Assembly: GCA_015655015.1 (NCBI GenBank)
Contig: JAATFV010000234.1
Location: 1-50,591 of the forward strand
DNA: 50,591 nt
Origin: Chitinophagales bacterium
Lineage (GTDB): Bacteria > Bacteroidota > Bacteroidia > Chitinophagales > Chitinophagaceae
Direction of reading: 5' to 3'
Part shown: in pieces, positions 7,572-17,537 of the stretch
How positions within the stretch are numbered: position 1 is the first letter of the stretch
How the letters are laid out: every line of letters starts with the position of its first letter
Made by a program: the position numbers and the translations under genes
The notes under the pieces: generated by a model
The model's database searches: none
Told to the model about the DNA's origin: nothing
The model's input: the letters and a program-made list of their open reading frames with translations, nothing else

Positions 7572-7716
7572 TCAAATGTCTAAGTTATTCATAACTTTTT
7601 GCTCCAAATAATATATCTGAAAAAACCTTCCATGAGGCGATATTGCATTTATATTTTGATTCGTATAAACCCGTTTGTCGATCAAAGGTTTGCCTGCCTT
7701 TTGAAATTATCAGTTG

Positions 7717-8130
7717 TTACCCCTTATGCTCAGGCATGCCATTAGGGTCCATCCACATAAATTCCCAATGGTGGCCATCGAGGTCTTCAAAGCTATGTTG
7801 ATACATAAAACCGTAGTCGCTGGCCGGATTAGGTATCGTGGCGCCTGCTGCTGCTGCTTTGTCCACCATTTCGTTGACGGCATCTTTACTATCGGTAGAT
7901 AAGCAAATAGAGCATTCTACCGCTTTGTGGGCATCTACAATCTCTTTTTTAGTAAAAGTCTGAAAAAAAGTTTCTATCAACAGCATTACGTAAATGGTAT
8001 CGCTGACGATCATGCAAGTTGCTTTCTCGTCGGTAAATTTCGGGTTAAAAGTATAACCAAGCTTGGTGAAAAACTCTACAGATTTGTTGAGGTCTTTAAC
8101 TGGTAGGTTCACAAAAATTTGAGTTGCCAT
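7717..8130 (-). CDS. VOC-family (glyoxalase-like) protein
   Basis: 137 residues from the ATG at 8128-8130. It has two beta-alpha-beta-beta-beta modules of the vicinal oxygen chelate fold. The first is IFVNLPVKDLNKSVEFFTKLG, and the second contains GFMYQHSFEDLDGHHWEFMWMD with candidate metal ligands H and E. The family includes glyoxalases, fosfomycin-resistance enzymes and dioxygenases; the substrate here is unknown. A start further out (8157) is excluded because a perfect -7 box TACCTTTG (minus strand, 8155-8162) overlaps it. It is monocistronic. Confidence 0.9.
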   Translation of the reverse strand: MATQIFVNLPVKDLNKSVEFFTKLGYTFNPKFTDEKATCMIVSDTIYVMLLIETFFQTFTKKEIVDAHKAVECSICLSTDSKDAVNEMVDKAAAAGATIPNPASDYGFMYQHSFEDLDGHHWEFMWMDPNGMPEHKG

Positions 8131-8154
8131 AATTACTTTCTGATTTAGTTTATT

Positions 8155-8162
8155 CAAAGGTA
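8155..8162 (-). promoter_or_regulatory. -7 box of the VOC gene
   Basis: On the minus strand the bases read TACCTTTG, an exact TAnnTTTG match, 24 bases before the ATG at 8130. It decides the start codon of that gene. Confidence 0.6.
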
Positions 8163-8226
8163 TAGTAACGCCACGTACGTGCGAATGTGTGAAAACGACA
8201 AGTTAAGGGGGCAAATGCGACAGGTG

Positions 8227-8451
8227 TTATATCGAACCCATCCAGAATGAGAGAGGATGCGATCCCGGAATTACCCTAAGGGCGCCATTCCCCTCATCGG
8301 TATCGTCGAGATGAATGCGGATTGTGAAAATATTCACCAAAATGGGTAAAGGCGATCGAACGGCATACTGATCTTGTTTCATGGTCCAGAGCCCGAACCC
8401 TGGCAAGTCGAGTTTCTTGTCTACCGAAATCGTTAGGTCCTGGTGATGTAA
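8227..8451 (-). pseudogene. Phytanoyl-CoA dioxygenase (PhyH) family remnant
   Basis: An open minus-strand stretch bounded by stops at 8452-8454 and 8227-8229 reads HHQDLTISVDKKLDLPGFG, then FTIRIHLDDTDEGNGALRVI and PGSHPLSFWMG. This is the core of PhyH-like Fe(II)/2-oxoglutarate oxygenases with the HxD iron ligands (HQD) and the distal histidine (PGSH). Only about 70 of the usual 250 or more residues remain, with no start codon and both ends missing. It fills most of the otherwise empty 8158-8509 interval. Confidence 0.75.
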
Positions 8452-8509
8452 TTATTCGTTCACACTTGATACATAAATCCTGATATTATTGAATTAAAGG
8501 ATCCAAAAC

Positions 8510-10117
8510 TTATAACATCTTCCCCACCTCCTCCTGGAACACCTTCCAAGTAGGATGCAGCTCAAACAAATGCGGGATCAGCTCATTCACCATCTTCCTC
8601 CCCGGAGACGACGACCGGCGGACCTCCTTCATCATTTCCCGGAGATCGATAGCATTTTGCCGCAGCGCGCTGCGGCCGGCGAACCAGATAAACCAATCCC
8701 GGTAGGCTGCCATTAATTCCTTGTTATGGGCGGGCAGGAGGACCGGCTCAGCCAATCGCGCCAGTGCGAAGCTGCAATGTTCCTGTACTAGCGCCAATAG
8801 TTTTTCAGCCAGGTTCTCGCGTACATAGACCTTTGCCAGCGCAAATAATTTATCCGTAGAAGGATGTTTTGTCGCTTCGAAGGACGGCAGCCAGTCAGAT
8901 AGCTCCCGCGCCCATTCCTCCATGGTATAGGTCGACCGCCACGCTTCATAGCTGGCTTCAGGCCAGCCGCCGCTGAAATAAAGCTCTTTATGATAACTCC
9001 GGATAAATTCTATGTCTTCCTCAGCTATGGCGACTTTTAACAGCCAGCCCTTCCACTTCCACTGTTCAGCCTTCCAATCGCTAACCACGCCATCGAGCGC
9101 CAGTTTCCTGACCGCCGTATAATCTTTCCTGGCATATGCCTCTTCAATCAATTGCTGCCGATAGTGAGAAGGATTATCCCGCATGAGCTGCTGCTGTTCC
9201 TGTACCCTGCCCATCTGCCCCAGAAGCTCATACTGCGAATCCAATATGCTGGAAGAAGGTTTCCTGCCGCCTGCAGTTACATTCTTTAATTGCCCGGCCG
9301 CCTGTTCCTGAAGATCCTTGTCGAGCAGGGGATTGGTCAGGATAGCCAGCAATTCTTTATGATAAAATTGGTATAACGGCTTATTACAGGCAAACACGAC
9401 CCGGTCGAAAACCTCCTTTCTCATTTCCGCCGGCACTTCGGGCGCCGTACACAAAGTATTCAGCAATTCTACAGCGGCCCGCGCACATTCATCGGCGCTA
9501 TTACCGTTGATCTCCCCACTGCAGATCTCGGTCAATACCGCCCGGGCAATGGCAAAGACGAAGACATAATCCTTCTGTTCATATTTCAGAATGGCGGCGC
9601 CCAGCAATTTTTTGGCGCCGTTCAGGATAGGATACCTGCTTTTTTCGTGCGGGTAGAACCATCCCTTTTGAACCATCGCCCGTAATTTGGCGACATCAGG
9701 CTCCTTCAGGTTGACAGAGGCCCCCATGGCTTCCAGCTCCCCATCCTTGGTGCCCGCCGCCCTGGATGAATAGATCAGGTCGTTAAGCCTCCTGCCCAAT
9801 AGAGTATGAGGCGGCGGCTCCAGCATGGCCGGGTCGAATGGCTCCGTTTCAATTTGAAATTGCTGCTGTAAGGCAAACATCAGGGCGATGACATGGCGAC
9901 AGACTGCCGGACCGCAGGGACAAAAAATATCGGTCACCTTTTCATTTTCTACGCGGACAGTAACTTCCTTGTACGTTTTCGTATCCGTCACCTCGGCTTG
10001 CCAGACAAGCTCTTTATTGACGAGAGGGCCAACTTTGCCCTCTTCGAATAAGGTCTTTCCTGCGGCGATGAGGGCAGGCTTGAATTGAGTCGCAAAACTG
10101 GATAGGGTAGCAATCAT
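8510..10117 (-). CDS. SWIM zinc-finger protein
   Basis: 535 residues. The SWIM motif CxCx(n)CxH is visible as FCPCGPAVCRHVIALMFAL at about residues 65-83, after a beta-rich start whose strand VTVRVENEKVTD leads into it. The rest is helical and repeat-like (TPR-like pairs such as ARKDYTAVRKLALDGVV and AIAEEDIEFIRSYHKELYFS). SWIM domains bind zinc and are proposed to mediate DNA or protein contacts. In Bacteroidota these stand-alone proteins have no firm function. No neighbour suggests a pathway. The start ATG lies 92 bases downstream of the end of the thioredoxin-fusion gene, so co-transcription with it is possible. Confidence 0.85.
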   Translation of the reverse strand: MIATLSSFATQFKPALIAAGKTLFEEGKVGPLVNKELVWQAEVTDTKTYKEVTVRVENEKVTDIFCPCGPAVCRHVIALMFALQQQFQIETEPFDPAMLEPPPHTLLGRRLNDLIYSSRAAGTKDGELEAMGASVNLKEPDVAKLRAMVQKGWFYPHEKSRYPILNGAKKLLGAAILKYEQKDYVFVFAIARAVLTEICSGEINGNSADECARAAVELLNTLCTAPEVPAEMRKEVFDRVVFACNKPLYQFYHKELLAILTNPLLDKDLQEQAAGQLKNVTAGGRKPSSSILDSQYELLGQMGRVQEQQQLMRDNPSHYRQQLIEEAYARKDYTAVRKLALDGVVSDWKAEQWKWKGWLLKVAIAEEDIEFIRSYHKELYFSGGWPEASYEAWRSTYTMEEWARELSDWLPSFEATKHPSTDKLFALAKVYVRENLAEKLLALVQEHCSFALARLAEPVLLPAHNKELMAAYRDWFIWFAGRSALRQNAIDLREMMKEVRRSSSPGRKMVNELIPHLFELHPTWKVFQEEVGKML

Positions 10118-10209
10118 GCCGCCAATATAAAAAAAATGCCCCGTTTATGAAAGAGATCAGGACAAAATGCTTTCCCGTCATTACCAGGCGTCCGAAATTA
10201 TAGCCCGGC

Positions 10210-12411
10210 TCACCTCCCCAACACCCCCTCCAGCTTCCTATCCAGCTCCCCTTCATCATCACCGCCCCCGGAATATCTCCCGATAATATTCCCTTCAGGA
10301 TCCACCAATATCTTCGTAGGCAGGGCCGTAATCCCATATCTGCTGCTGCTGATCTCCCTGGCATGATCCCCATAATTAAGATCCCCCGCAGCCACCTTTT
10401 TCATGTCCAGGCCCCGCAGCACATGCCTCCAGACACCGATCCCATCCTGCACCACAGCCTTCCGCCAGGCGTCCGGCTTATTATCGTCGTCAGATACCCC
10501 GATGATCTCAAATCCTTTGTCTTTATACCGCGCATACACCTCCAGTAAATGAGGGTTACCCTTACGGCAAGGCGCACACCAGCTCGCCCAGAAATCCAGC
10601 AGCACATATTTTCCTTTAAAGTCAGCAAGCCGGAGTGTCTTACCATTGATATCAATCGAGGTAAAATCAATGGCCTTCGTTCCCGGAGCTCCCAGCTTCG
10701 AGCCATCCATAACGGATCTGATATACCTGCCGAACCCGCTTAGCCGCAGCGCCGGCGAAAGGGCATTAAAATATTTATCCCTGTCTTCCCCCGAAAGACC
10801 TGCAATTCTGCCGCGCAATAAAAAAACAGCGGCATAAGAGTCCGGATGAGCGAGAATATATTCCAGGTCGATTTTCTCCCTGTCGGCGGCAGTAGCAGCT
10901 TCCGCTTTTTGTTTTTCCAGACCTTTTAGCTCGGTTTGTGTTTTAGCACCGGTAAGCGTTATATCTCTAAAGTTGCCATATTGGAGCCTGGCAACCGTTT
11001 CGCCAGGGTCCAGGAAAAAGGAAACACTATTGGCATCATTAGCCGATTTAGGAGATTTCCCTTCCGACAAAAAGGCTATCAACGGATGTGGGATCATTCC
11101 CTTGAATTCAAATCTTCCGTTCCGGATGCTCGCCGTGTCCCTTATCCGATGATCATATTGATCGGTAGCCACCAGCGATAAATAACCGGTGTCTTTCCCC
11201 TGAATGGTGCCGGAAAACGTAAATGGGTGTTCCTGCTCTCCCCGGGAAATCTCACCAGGCTGCGCTTCTCCTGTTACACTTATCAACAGCCCTGCCAGCT
11301 TACTATCCAGCTCCTCCCCTCTCAGATCCCTCGCCAGGATCGTCCCGTCAGGGCCCAGTAAAAAGTTAGCAGGAACCGCCTTTACATCATATAATTTGGC
11401 AACCTCATTGTTCCAGTATTTCAGATCGCTTACATGCGTCCAGACAAGACCATCTTCATGGATCGCTTTTAGCCAGGCTTCCTTTTTACCAGGCTGGTCC
11501 AGCGACACGCCCAGAACAGTAAAACCCTTCTCTTTATACTTATTAAACGCCCTGACCACATTCGGATTCTCACGCCGGCAGGGCCCGCACCAGCTGGCCC
11601 AGAAATCGATCAGCACATATTTCCCCCTGAAATCTTTTAAAGACACCGGCCTCCCAAGTGTATCGCCCTGGGTAAAATCTGGCGCTTTCCTGCCGATGCC
11701 CGTGAGCCGTTCCGTGCGAATGGAATTTCTCATAGCTTCCGCCACTTTATTCTTAACAGCCCCGGCAGACAACCTGTTCAGGATCGCCTCCTGTTCGTCG
11801 ATCGCCAGCTTTCCATACAGCGGCTCATAAATATCATGCATGATAAAGACAGCAATAGGACTCCCTGAATGTTGATCTATCCATCGCAGTGACAGCATTT
11901 TCCTCACCGAATCGAGCTCCTGCAATCGTAAAGCGGTCTGCTGTCTGGCAACAGAATCTCCTCCCCGCCTGGCCGCCATCGCCCTGGCCCGGGCAGACTC
12001 ATACCCCGCCAGCGCCGGCTGATCATTGATGAAATGATGAAATTCATTCAGCTCCCTGGCAAAAGGACTTCCCGATATCTCAACATGGTTGAGCGTAGAA
12101 TCATCACCGGTAATATCGATCTCCCCCTTATCGGCATAAAGCAACATTCCCCCCTTCCTCCCAATCAACAGGACCAGCTCGTTCCCTCCGCCCTCCTCCA
12201 CCTGCAACCTGAAAGTAAAACCAGCAGCTGTATTTTGAACGGAATCCCAATGCTCAGGACCCAGACTCATATGCTCGGTATCGTACCATTGACAGTACAC
12301 CCAGGCCCCGGGTCTCAGTTTTTTAAGGTTTCCATGGATCGTGAGATTATAAGATTGTGCGTAGAGCGTCGCGGTAAACAACAACAGCCCCAACGAAAAT
12401 ATCCTCTTCAT
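10210..12411 (-). CDS. Double DUF4369/TlpA-like thioredoxin fusion
   Basis: 733 residues with a cleavable signal peptide (LGLLLFTATLYAQS). It is built as two consecutive copies of the same module. DUF4369-like domain 1 (about 20-210) is followed by an AhpC/TSA-TlpA thioredoxin with FWASWCGPCRREN (Cys pair near 274). A second DUF4369-like domain (about 385-560, beginning FTFSGTIQGKDTGYLSLVAT) is followed by a second thioredoxin with FWASWCAPCRKGN (near 611). Both CxxC pairs are intact, so periplasmic thiol-disulfide exchange or reduction is likely. It follows the SusD gene by 108 bases on the same strand and probably belongs to that locus. Single-module versions of 350-400 residues are the usual form. 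Confidence 0.9.
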   Translation of the reverse strand: MKRIFSLGLLLFTATLYAQSYNLTIHGNLKKLRPGAWVYCQWYDTEHMSLGPEHWDSVQNTAAGFTFRLQVEEGGGNELVLLIGRKGGMLLYADKGEIDITGDDSTLNHVEISGSPFARELNEFHHFINDQPALAGYESARARAMAARRGGDSVARQQTALRLQELDSVRKMLSLRWIDQHSGSPIAVFIMHDIYEPLYGKLAIDEQEAILNRLSAGAVKNKVAEAMRNSIRTERLTGIGRKAPDFTQGDTLGRPVSLKDFRGKYVLIDFWASWCGPCRRENPNVVRAFNKYKEKGFTVLGVSLDQPGKKEAWLKAIHEDGLVWTHVSDLKYWNNEVAKLYDVKAVPANFLLGPDGTILARDLRGEELDSKLAGLLISVTGEAQPGEISRGEQEHPFTFSGTIQGKDTGYLSLVATDQYDHRIRDTASIRNGRFEFKGMIPHPLIAFLSEGKSPKSANDANSVSFFLDPGETVARLQYGNFRDITLTGAKTQTELKGLEKQKAEAATAADREKIDLEYILAHPDSYAAVFLLRGRIAGLSGEDRDKYFNALSPALRLSGFGRYIRSVMDGSKLGAPGTKAIDFTSIDINGKTLRLADFKGKYVLLDFWASWCAPCRKGNPHLLEVYARYKDKGFEIIGVSDDDNKPDAWRKAVVQDGIGVWRHVLRGLDMKKVAAGDLNYGDHAREISSSRYGITALPTKILVDPEGNIIGRYSGGGDDEGELDRKLEGVLGR

Positions 12412-12519
12412 CTGTAAGTTTTTAGTGTGACAACTAAAGTCAGGCCGGACTATATAGCAATTATACAGCCCGGTCTGTTATAATAATACCGTCTTAATAA
12501 ATTCCCGCTTAATAATTCT

Positions 12520-13923
12520 TTAATAATTCTGTGTCAGATTCGTATTATAGCTGGTGGCGCTCTGCGGGAACGGAAAGATCCATAACGGAGATTCCGGCGT
12601 CAGCTGCCAGGTCGTTCCGTTTATCGTTCTGATGAGCGTTTGCTTATACTTACCTTCCGCATTCCACCTTTTAATGTCCACAAAATTCTTATAGGTGAAC
12701 AGATGCTCTATCCTGGCAGTCCTCATGAGGGATGCCATCACATCTGCTTCCGTCGTCGCCATTAAAGGCTGGTAAGGAAAGATCCTCCTCACCCTTAAAA
12801 AATCAAGCGAAGCCGCCGCCTCGGCGATCTTCTGCGTGCGGGCAAGGCATTCCGCCTGGACCAGGTACATGTCAGCCGTAGTAAGCCCTCCTGTATTGCA
12901 GGCAAAAGCAAGGGTAGGAGTATACCATATCTTACTATTAGTAACTCCCGAGATAGGATTGGCAATTGGATATACCTTAACAGAATCCCTGATAATATCC
13001 CCCGGCTCATAGACATCACTGATTATCTCATTGGTAGGCGCTTGCAGGAGCGGAGCCTGTAACGCATAGGACATAAAGAACAGGTTATCGGAGGCAGCCA
13101 TAGTCGAGCCGGGGACCAATCCTGTCCCATTAGGCGGCTTCAGCCAAAGGCGATGATCTGCCAGTATATTATTGATCGCAAGGCTGGAATCTGCCGCGCT
13201 CAGGGCATCTGCATAATTACGCATCGATAGCAGCACCCTGGCTTTCACCGCATAGGCAAAGGCCTTTCCAACACGCATGTTGTTTACCGGTTTATCCGGC
13301 AGGGACTTTAATTGCAGAGCGGCATTGATGTCCGACAGTAGATTGGCATACACCTCCGCTACCGTACTCTTTTTATTCGGCGTAGTAATATCATTATCCG
13401 TCACATAAGGAATACCCCCATCTTTTGCCGCAGTAGCCGGATCATAGGCTTTTGCATAAAAATTAACCAGCATATAATGAAAATAAGCCCGCAGAATATA
13501 GGCTTCCGCCTTCAGCTGGTTAGCCATCACCCTGTCCCCGCTGGCGTTATCGACATTCCCAAGCACAATATTGGCCACATTGTCAATGATCGCGTAGATG
13601 TCTTCATATTTGATATCCGATGCCGTCAGTGTCACCCTGTCCACCGACGAATCATAGGTGACAAGCGCATAGGTCAGGTTTTTGGACGCAGCGTTGAGAA
13701 CACTGGGCACATTGGTGGCATAAGGATAAATGTCCGTCAGGGTGTTCACATCATCGAATTTGCCAAGATCTGTTATGACGTAATTATAGTTCAGCAAAAA
13801 GTCAAGGTCAGAGACCCGGTTCAGGATATTTTTCCCTTTCGGCGTAACATCCGTCCATTTATTGCAAGCCGGCAGTAGAAAAAGCAGGCTCCCCAATACC
13901 AGGCTGTATATTATTTTTTGCAT
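12520..13923 (-). CDS. SusD/RagB-family outer-membrane lipoprotein
   Basis: 467 residues. The lipobox is LLPACNKW with Cys at about residue 20, after a short hydrophobic signal. The SusD-like TPR-rich core includes RAYFHYMLVNFYAKAYD, SLPDKPVNNMRVGKAFAYAV and the C-terminal LMRTARIEHLFTYKNFVDIK plus RWNAEGKYKQTL, all typical landmarks. It acts as the substrate-binding lid of the SusC transporter encoded just upstream (23-base gap). At 467 residues it is on the short side of the family. The substrate is not predictable from sequence. Confidence 0.93.
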   Translation of the reverse strand: MQKIIYSLVLGSLLFLLPACNKWTDVTPKGKNILNRVSDLDFLLNYNYVITDLGKFDDVNTLTDIYPYATNVPSVLNAASKNLTYALVTYDSSVDRVTLTASDIKYEDIYAIIDNVANIVLGNVDNASGDRVMANQLKAEAYILRAYFHYMLVNFYAKAYDPATAAKDGGIPYVTDNDITTPNKKSTVAEVYANLLSDINAALQLKSLPDKPVNNMRVGKAFAYAVKARVLLSMRNYADALSAADSSLAINNILADHRLWLKPPNGTGLVPGSTMAASDNLFFMSYALQAPLLQAPTNEIISDVYEPGDIIRDSVKVYPIANPISGVTNSKIWYTPTLAFACNTGGLTTADMYLVQAECLARTQKIAEAAASLDFLRVRRIFPYQPLMATTEADVMASLMRTARIEHLFTYKNFVDIKRWNAEGKYKQTLIRTINGTTWQLTPESPLWIFPFPQSATSYNTNLTQNY

Positions 13924-13946
13924 TTTCTTTTTTTTAGAATTTCCTT

Positions 13947-16900
13947 TTAGAAATTAACGTTGAGGCCGAATACATAGGATGTCAGCAAAGGAGCTCCTCC
14001 CGTTTCCGGATCGATGTTCACTTTATTCTTCATCCATACCGCCTTGGGATTATTCAGCTGAAACCGTAATCTTACCCCGCTGGAGCTTATTCTTTTCGCT
14101 ACCTGGGCCGGCAGGTTGTATCCCAGCACCACATTCCTGATCTTAATAAAATCACCGGAGTATACGAACTTGTCTGAATAGGTCATGTAATGGCCGGGAA
14201 CCGGGGCCGCCGGAATATATTGCCCCCATCCCGGTATGTCGGTATTTTTATTGGTAGGCGTCCAGCTGTTCAGCACATAAGAAGGCAATGGCGTCATGGA
14301 AGGCTGATTCACGATGTCAGGCTGTAAGGCCCGCAGGTATTGCCCTCCGTAATACACCATTAATATGTTTAGACTGAACCCTTTATAATAAAACTCATTG
14401 GTAAGCGCCAGGTTGGTGCGGGGATCCTGTCCTCCCGAATAAGCGATAGCGCTCAGATCGCTGTTGCCAAGCGCTGTCGTGGTCAGCGTGCCATCTGCTT
14501 TGAGAAATTGTGGCTGCCCCACATCGTTGAGGCCCTTATACTGGAAAGAGAACAAGGATCTTACCGGGGATCCTACTTTTAATCCACCTTCCACCAGCGC
14601 CAAAGGAGTATTGGCCACTTCATCCACATACGTTATCTTATTCTTATTCTCCGATACCACCAGCAAGGTCGACCAGGCCAGCCCATCTCTTCTGTCCGGC
14701 TGCAGCCAGCTATAACCCAGGCTCAGCTCGACTCCTGTATTCAGCAATCCCCCATTATTGATCACCTGGCTGCTAAACCCTTCGGATGGATCCAGCCGCT
14801 GGTTGGCAAACAGGTTGGTTCCTTTTTTATGATACCAGTCCAGGGAGCCCCTCAGCCTGCTTTCAAATAAAGCGAAATCAAGCCCCAGATTGGTAGTCGC
14901 CGTTTTTTCCCAGGTCAGCTTTGGATTGGCAGGATTTTGGACAACAGCCATAGGAAGGCCGGTAATGGGATTGATCAGACTGGAATTAGCGGTCAGGAAA
15001 CTGGTCGTATTCAGGTTGATGTTACCCGTTACTCCATAGGTCGCCCTGAATTTGAGATAGTTGACCCATTTTATATCCGATAAAAAGGATTCGTTGAAAA
15101 TATTCCAGCCCACGCCTACCGACCAGAGGGGACGCCCCCGGAATTTCGGGTCCAGGCCGAATACATCGGCATAATCCTTCCTATAGGACCCGAAGACGTT
15201 ATACCTTCTGTCATAGGTATACGTGGCATTGGCGTATCCCGACCCAAAATGATGGGTAGTATCCTGAATTACACCAATGGGATCGGAAAGATAATCCGTG
15301 TACTCGTTGATAGGATTATAACCCGGCTTGAAAAAAGCAGTGGAGGTCAGCGCGGACAAAGCAGTATAATTCACCGTGGTCATAGCAGAAGACTGCAGCT
15401 GATCATCGTACCCCAGCAACAATCCTTTTACGCCATGTACACGGGTATCACGGAACTCGGCGCCTGCGATCAGATTGATCAGGTGTTTACCATATTGGCG
15501 GTTGAAATCGGCCTGGGCACGGGCCGTCCAATAAGCCCCTTTCGCATGGGTAGTAGCCAATTTACCGCCGCTGGCAGGAAGAAGGTCCGTATAGGTATAA
15601 TTAGGCGCGGTCCCGCTCTGAACCGTGTAAATATTCTTCAGGAATCTCATCACATAACTATCCGATTCGGAATAAGCGGAACTGTCCGTTATATTGTCCT
15701 CATACTGGAATTGAGGCCGGAAGGTCAATCCCCGGAGGATCTTAAAATTCATGTTCACATAATACCGGGTATTCTGCTGGGTGGTAGTAAGAAAATCCTT
15801 TCCCAGCTCGTCCAGGTGGTTGACCAGCATGCTTTGAAGCTGGGGCGCCTGCGGGATATACATATTGTAATCGGAAGTGGTATAATAGACCCGGTTGCCC
15901 CTTGCATCCAGCAGCTGGGTATAAGGCGACACATTGAAGGGACTGGTTGCAAAATTACTGTTGCTTGTTTTTTGCTGGCCTAAAATAGTATTTACTCCAA
16001 AGTCGACATCCAGCCATTTGCTTACATCATAAGTTCCTTTATAAAAAAGATTGAACTGCCTGTTGTGTTCATTGATAATGCCCATATTATCCGTCTTATA
16101 GTTCAGGATGAGACTGGATTGCAGCCTGCCGCCACTCGTTCTCACCGCTACATTGTATTGCTGCAGCATCTCGTTCTTCAGGGCATTGTCTTTATATTGC
16201 TGTATAAAGTTGTTCTTCCGGAAACCCGCGAGCTGGTCCTCCACATCCTTTTGCGTAATAGCACCCGTGGCTTGCTGGTAATAGGCATATTCAATGGGAG
16301 TAATAGGATTCCCTTTACCGAGGTACGATTGCACCGTCTGGACATTGGTCGGATTAATACCCGGATCGAAATACCAGCTCCAAAAGCTCTTTTCCAGGTC
16401 TACCTGCTGAGCGGCTGTAACATAATGATATTTCGAAAAATCAAGCTTCTGATACACCGTCATATCACTGGAAACTTCTACCACCGTGCGCTTTTCTCTT
16501 GCCCGCCTGGTGACGATCACAATAACGCCGTTGGAAGCCCTTGCCCCATAAATGGCGGCGGCAGCAGCATCTTTCAGAACAGTGACGCTTTCTATATCAT
16601 ACGGATTAATGTCTGCTACCGAACCCTCGATCGGAAGACCGTCTACCACTACCAGCGCGGAGGTGGAGGACTGCAGCGAGCTGACTCCCCTGATCGTGGT
16701 GGTTCCCCTGTAATTTACCAACCCCGGCACCCTTCCTTCCAGGTTGTCAATGATATTGGGGGTGTATCTTTTTTCCAGCTCTTTGCCGGTAACAGTCACC
16801 GTAGCCCCGGTTGAGTTTACCCGGGAGATCGTCTGATACCCGGTAGACACCATCACGGAAGCCGTATCAAGAGCGCGGGTTCCCTGCTGTAAAGTAATAT

Positions 16901-17537
16901 TCAAGGTGGCTTCCGAACCGATCTTCACTTCCTGCGTCTCAAACCCTATTCCGGAAATTACCAGGGTGCTCCCCGGAGGGACATTGAGCACAAATTTCCC
17001 TTCGGAATCCGTTACCGCACCGGTGTGCGTCCCTTTCACGACCACATTAATACCTGTGACCGGCTTGCCATCTGCCATTTTCACCAACCCCGTTATAGGC
17101 AGAAAATTTGGCCGTGCAGCCGCCAATATAGGATCCGGCAGGGCCCTTTTTACAATAATGGTTTTGCTTTTTATCGACCAGGCCAGACCCTGGCCCCCGA
17201 GCGTAAGCGCCAGCAGGTCTTCCAACGGCATATTCCGGACTTTAAGCGTTACGGGTCTCGTGCCTTTAATGACATCATTATCAAAGAAAAATACATACCC
17301 GGTTTGTGACCGGATTGCAGTGAACACCTCCTGCAAACGAACATCCCTGCCGGAATAGGTAACGGACTGTGACAAGCCTTTGGCGCTCACATTCAAAAAA
17401 GCAGCGGTCAGAAAAATAATGGTCAGCCTCATAGCTAACAGCGTTTTGGTGGAGAGCCGGAACCTCTGCCGTCCCTGCGGAAATCTGATCCCGCATAAGA
17501 TTGCCAGGGCCCGGCTACAAAGAGCAATTAAATGCAT
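13947..17537 (-). CDS. SusC/RagA TonB-dependent transporter with STN signalling domain
   Basis: 1196 residues. A long n-region and signal peptide ending near VSAKGLSQ are followed by the STN (secretin/TonB short N-terminal) domain (about 58-130, with VFFFDNDVIKG and NMPLEDLLALTL). A carboxypeptidase-regulatory-like beta-sandwich comes next (about 148-215), then the plug domain (GYQTISRVNSTGATVTVTGK; VTVLKDAAAAAIYGARASNG) and a 22-strand-type barrel to the C-terminus. The STN domain interacts with FecR in the periplasm, so this transporter should signal to the sigma factor encoded upstream. It imports the SusD-captured ligand using TonB energy. The stop lies 23 bases before SusD. Confidence 0.95.
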   Translation of the reverse strand: MHLIALCSRALAILCGIRFPQGRQRFRLSTKTLLAMRLTIIFLTAAFLNVSAKGLSQSVTYSGRDVRLQEVFTAIRSQTGYVFFFDNDVIKGTRPVTLKVRNMPLEDLLALTLGGQGLAWSIKSKTIIVKRALPDPILAAARPNFLPITGLVKMADGKPVTGINVVVKGTHTGAVTDSEGKFVLNVPPGSTLVISGIGFETQEVKIGSEATLNITLQQGTRALDTASVMVSTGYQTISRVNSTGATVTVTGKELEKRYTPNIIDNLEGRVPGLVNYRGTTTIRGVSSLQSSTSALVVVDGLPIEGSVADINPYDIESVTVLKDAAAAAIYGARASNGVIVIVTRRAREKRTVVEVSSDMTVYQKLDFSKYHYVTAAQQVDLEKSFWSWYFDPGINPTNVQTVQSYLGKGNPITPIEYAYYQQATGAITQKDVEDQLAGFRKNNFIQQYKDNALKNEMLQQYNVAVRTSGGRLQSSLILNYKTDNMGIINEHNRQFNLFYKGTYDVSKWLDVDFGVNTILGQQKTSNSNFATSPFNVSPYTQLLDARGNRVYYTTSDYNMYIPQAPQLQSMLVNHLDELGKDFLTTTQQNTRYYVNMNFKILRGLTFRPQFQYEDNITDSSAYSESDSYVMRFLKNIYTVQSGTAPNYTYTDLLPASGGKLATTHAKGAYWTARAQADFNRQYGKHLINLIAGAEFRDTRVHGVKGLLLGYDDQLQSSAMTTVNYTALSALTSTAFFKPGYNPINEYTDYLSDPIGVIQDTTHHFGSGYANATYTYDRRYNVFGSYRKDYADVFGLDPKFRGRPLWSVGVGWNIFNESFLSDIKWVNYLKFRATYGVTGNINLNTTSFLTANSSLINPITGLPMAVVQNPANPKLTWEKTATTNLGLDFALFESRLRGSLDWYHKKGTNLFANQRLDPSEGFSSQVINNGGLLNTGVELSLGYSWLQPDRRDGLAWSTLLVVSENKNKITYVDEVANTPLALVEGGLKVGSPVRSLFSFQYKGLNDVGQPQFLKADGTLTTTALGNSDLSAIAYSGGQDPRTNLALTNEFYYKGFSLNILMVYYGGQYLRALQPDIVNQPSMTPLPSYVLNSWTPTNKNTDIPGWGQYIPAAPVPGHYMTYSDKFVYSGDFIKIRNVVLGYNLPAQVAKRISSSGVRLRFQLNNPKAVWMKNKVNIDPETGGAPLLTSYVFGLNVNF

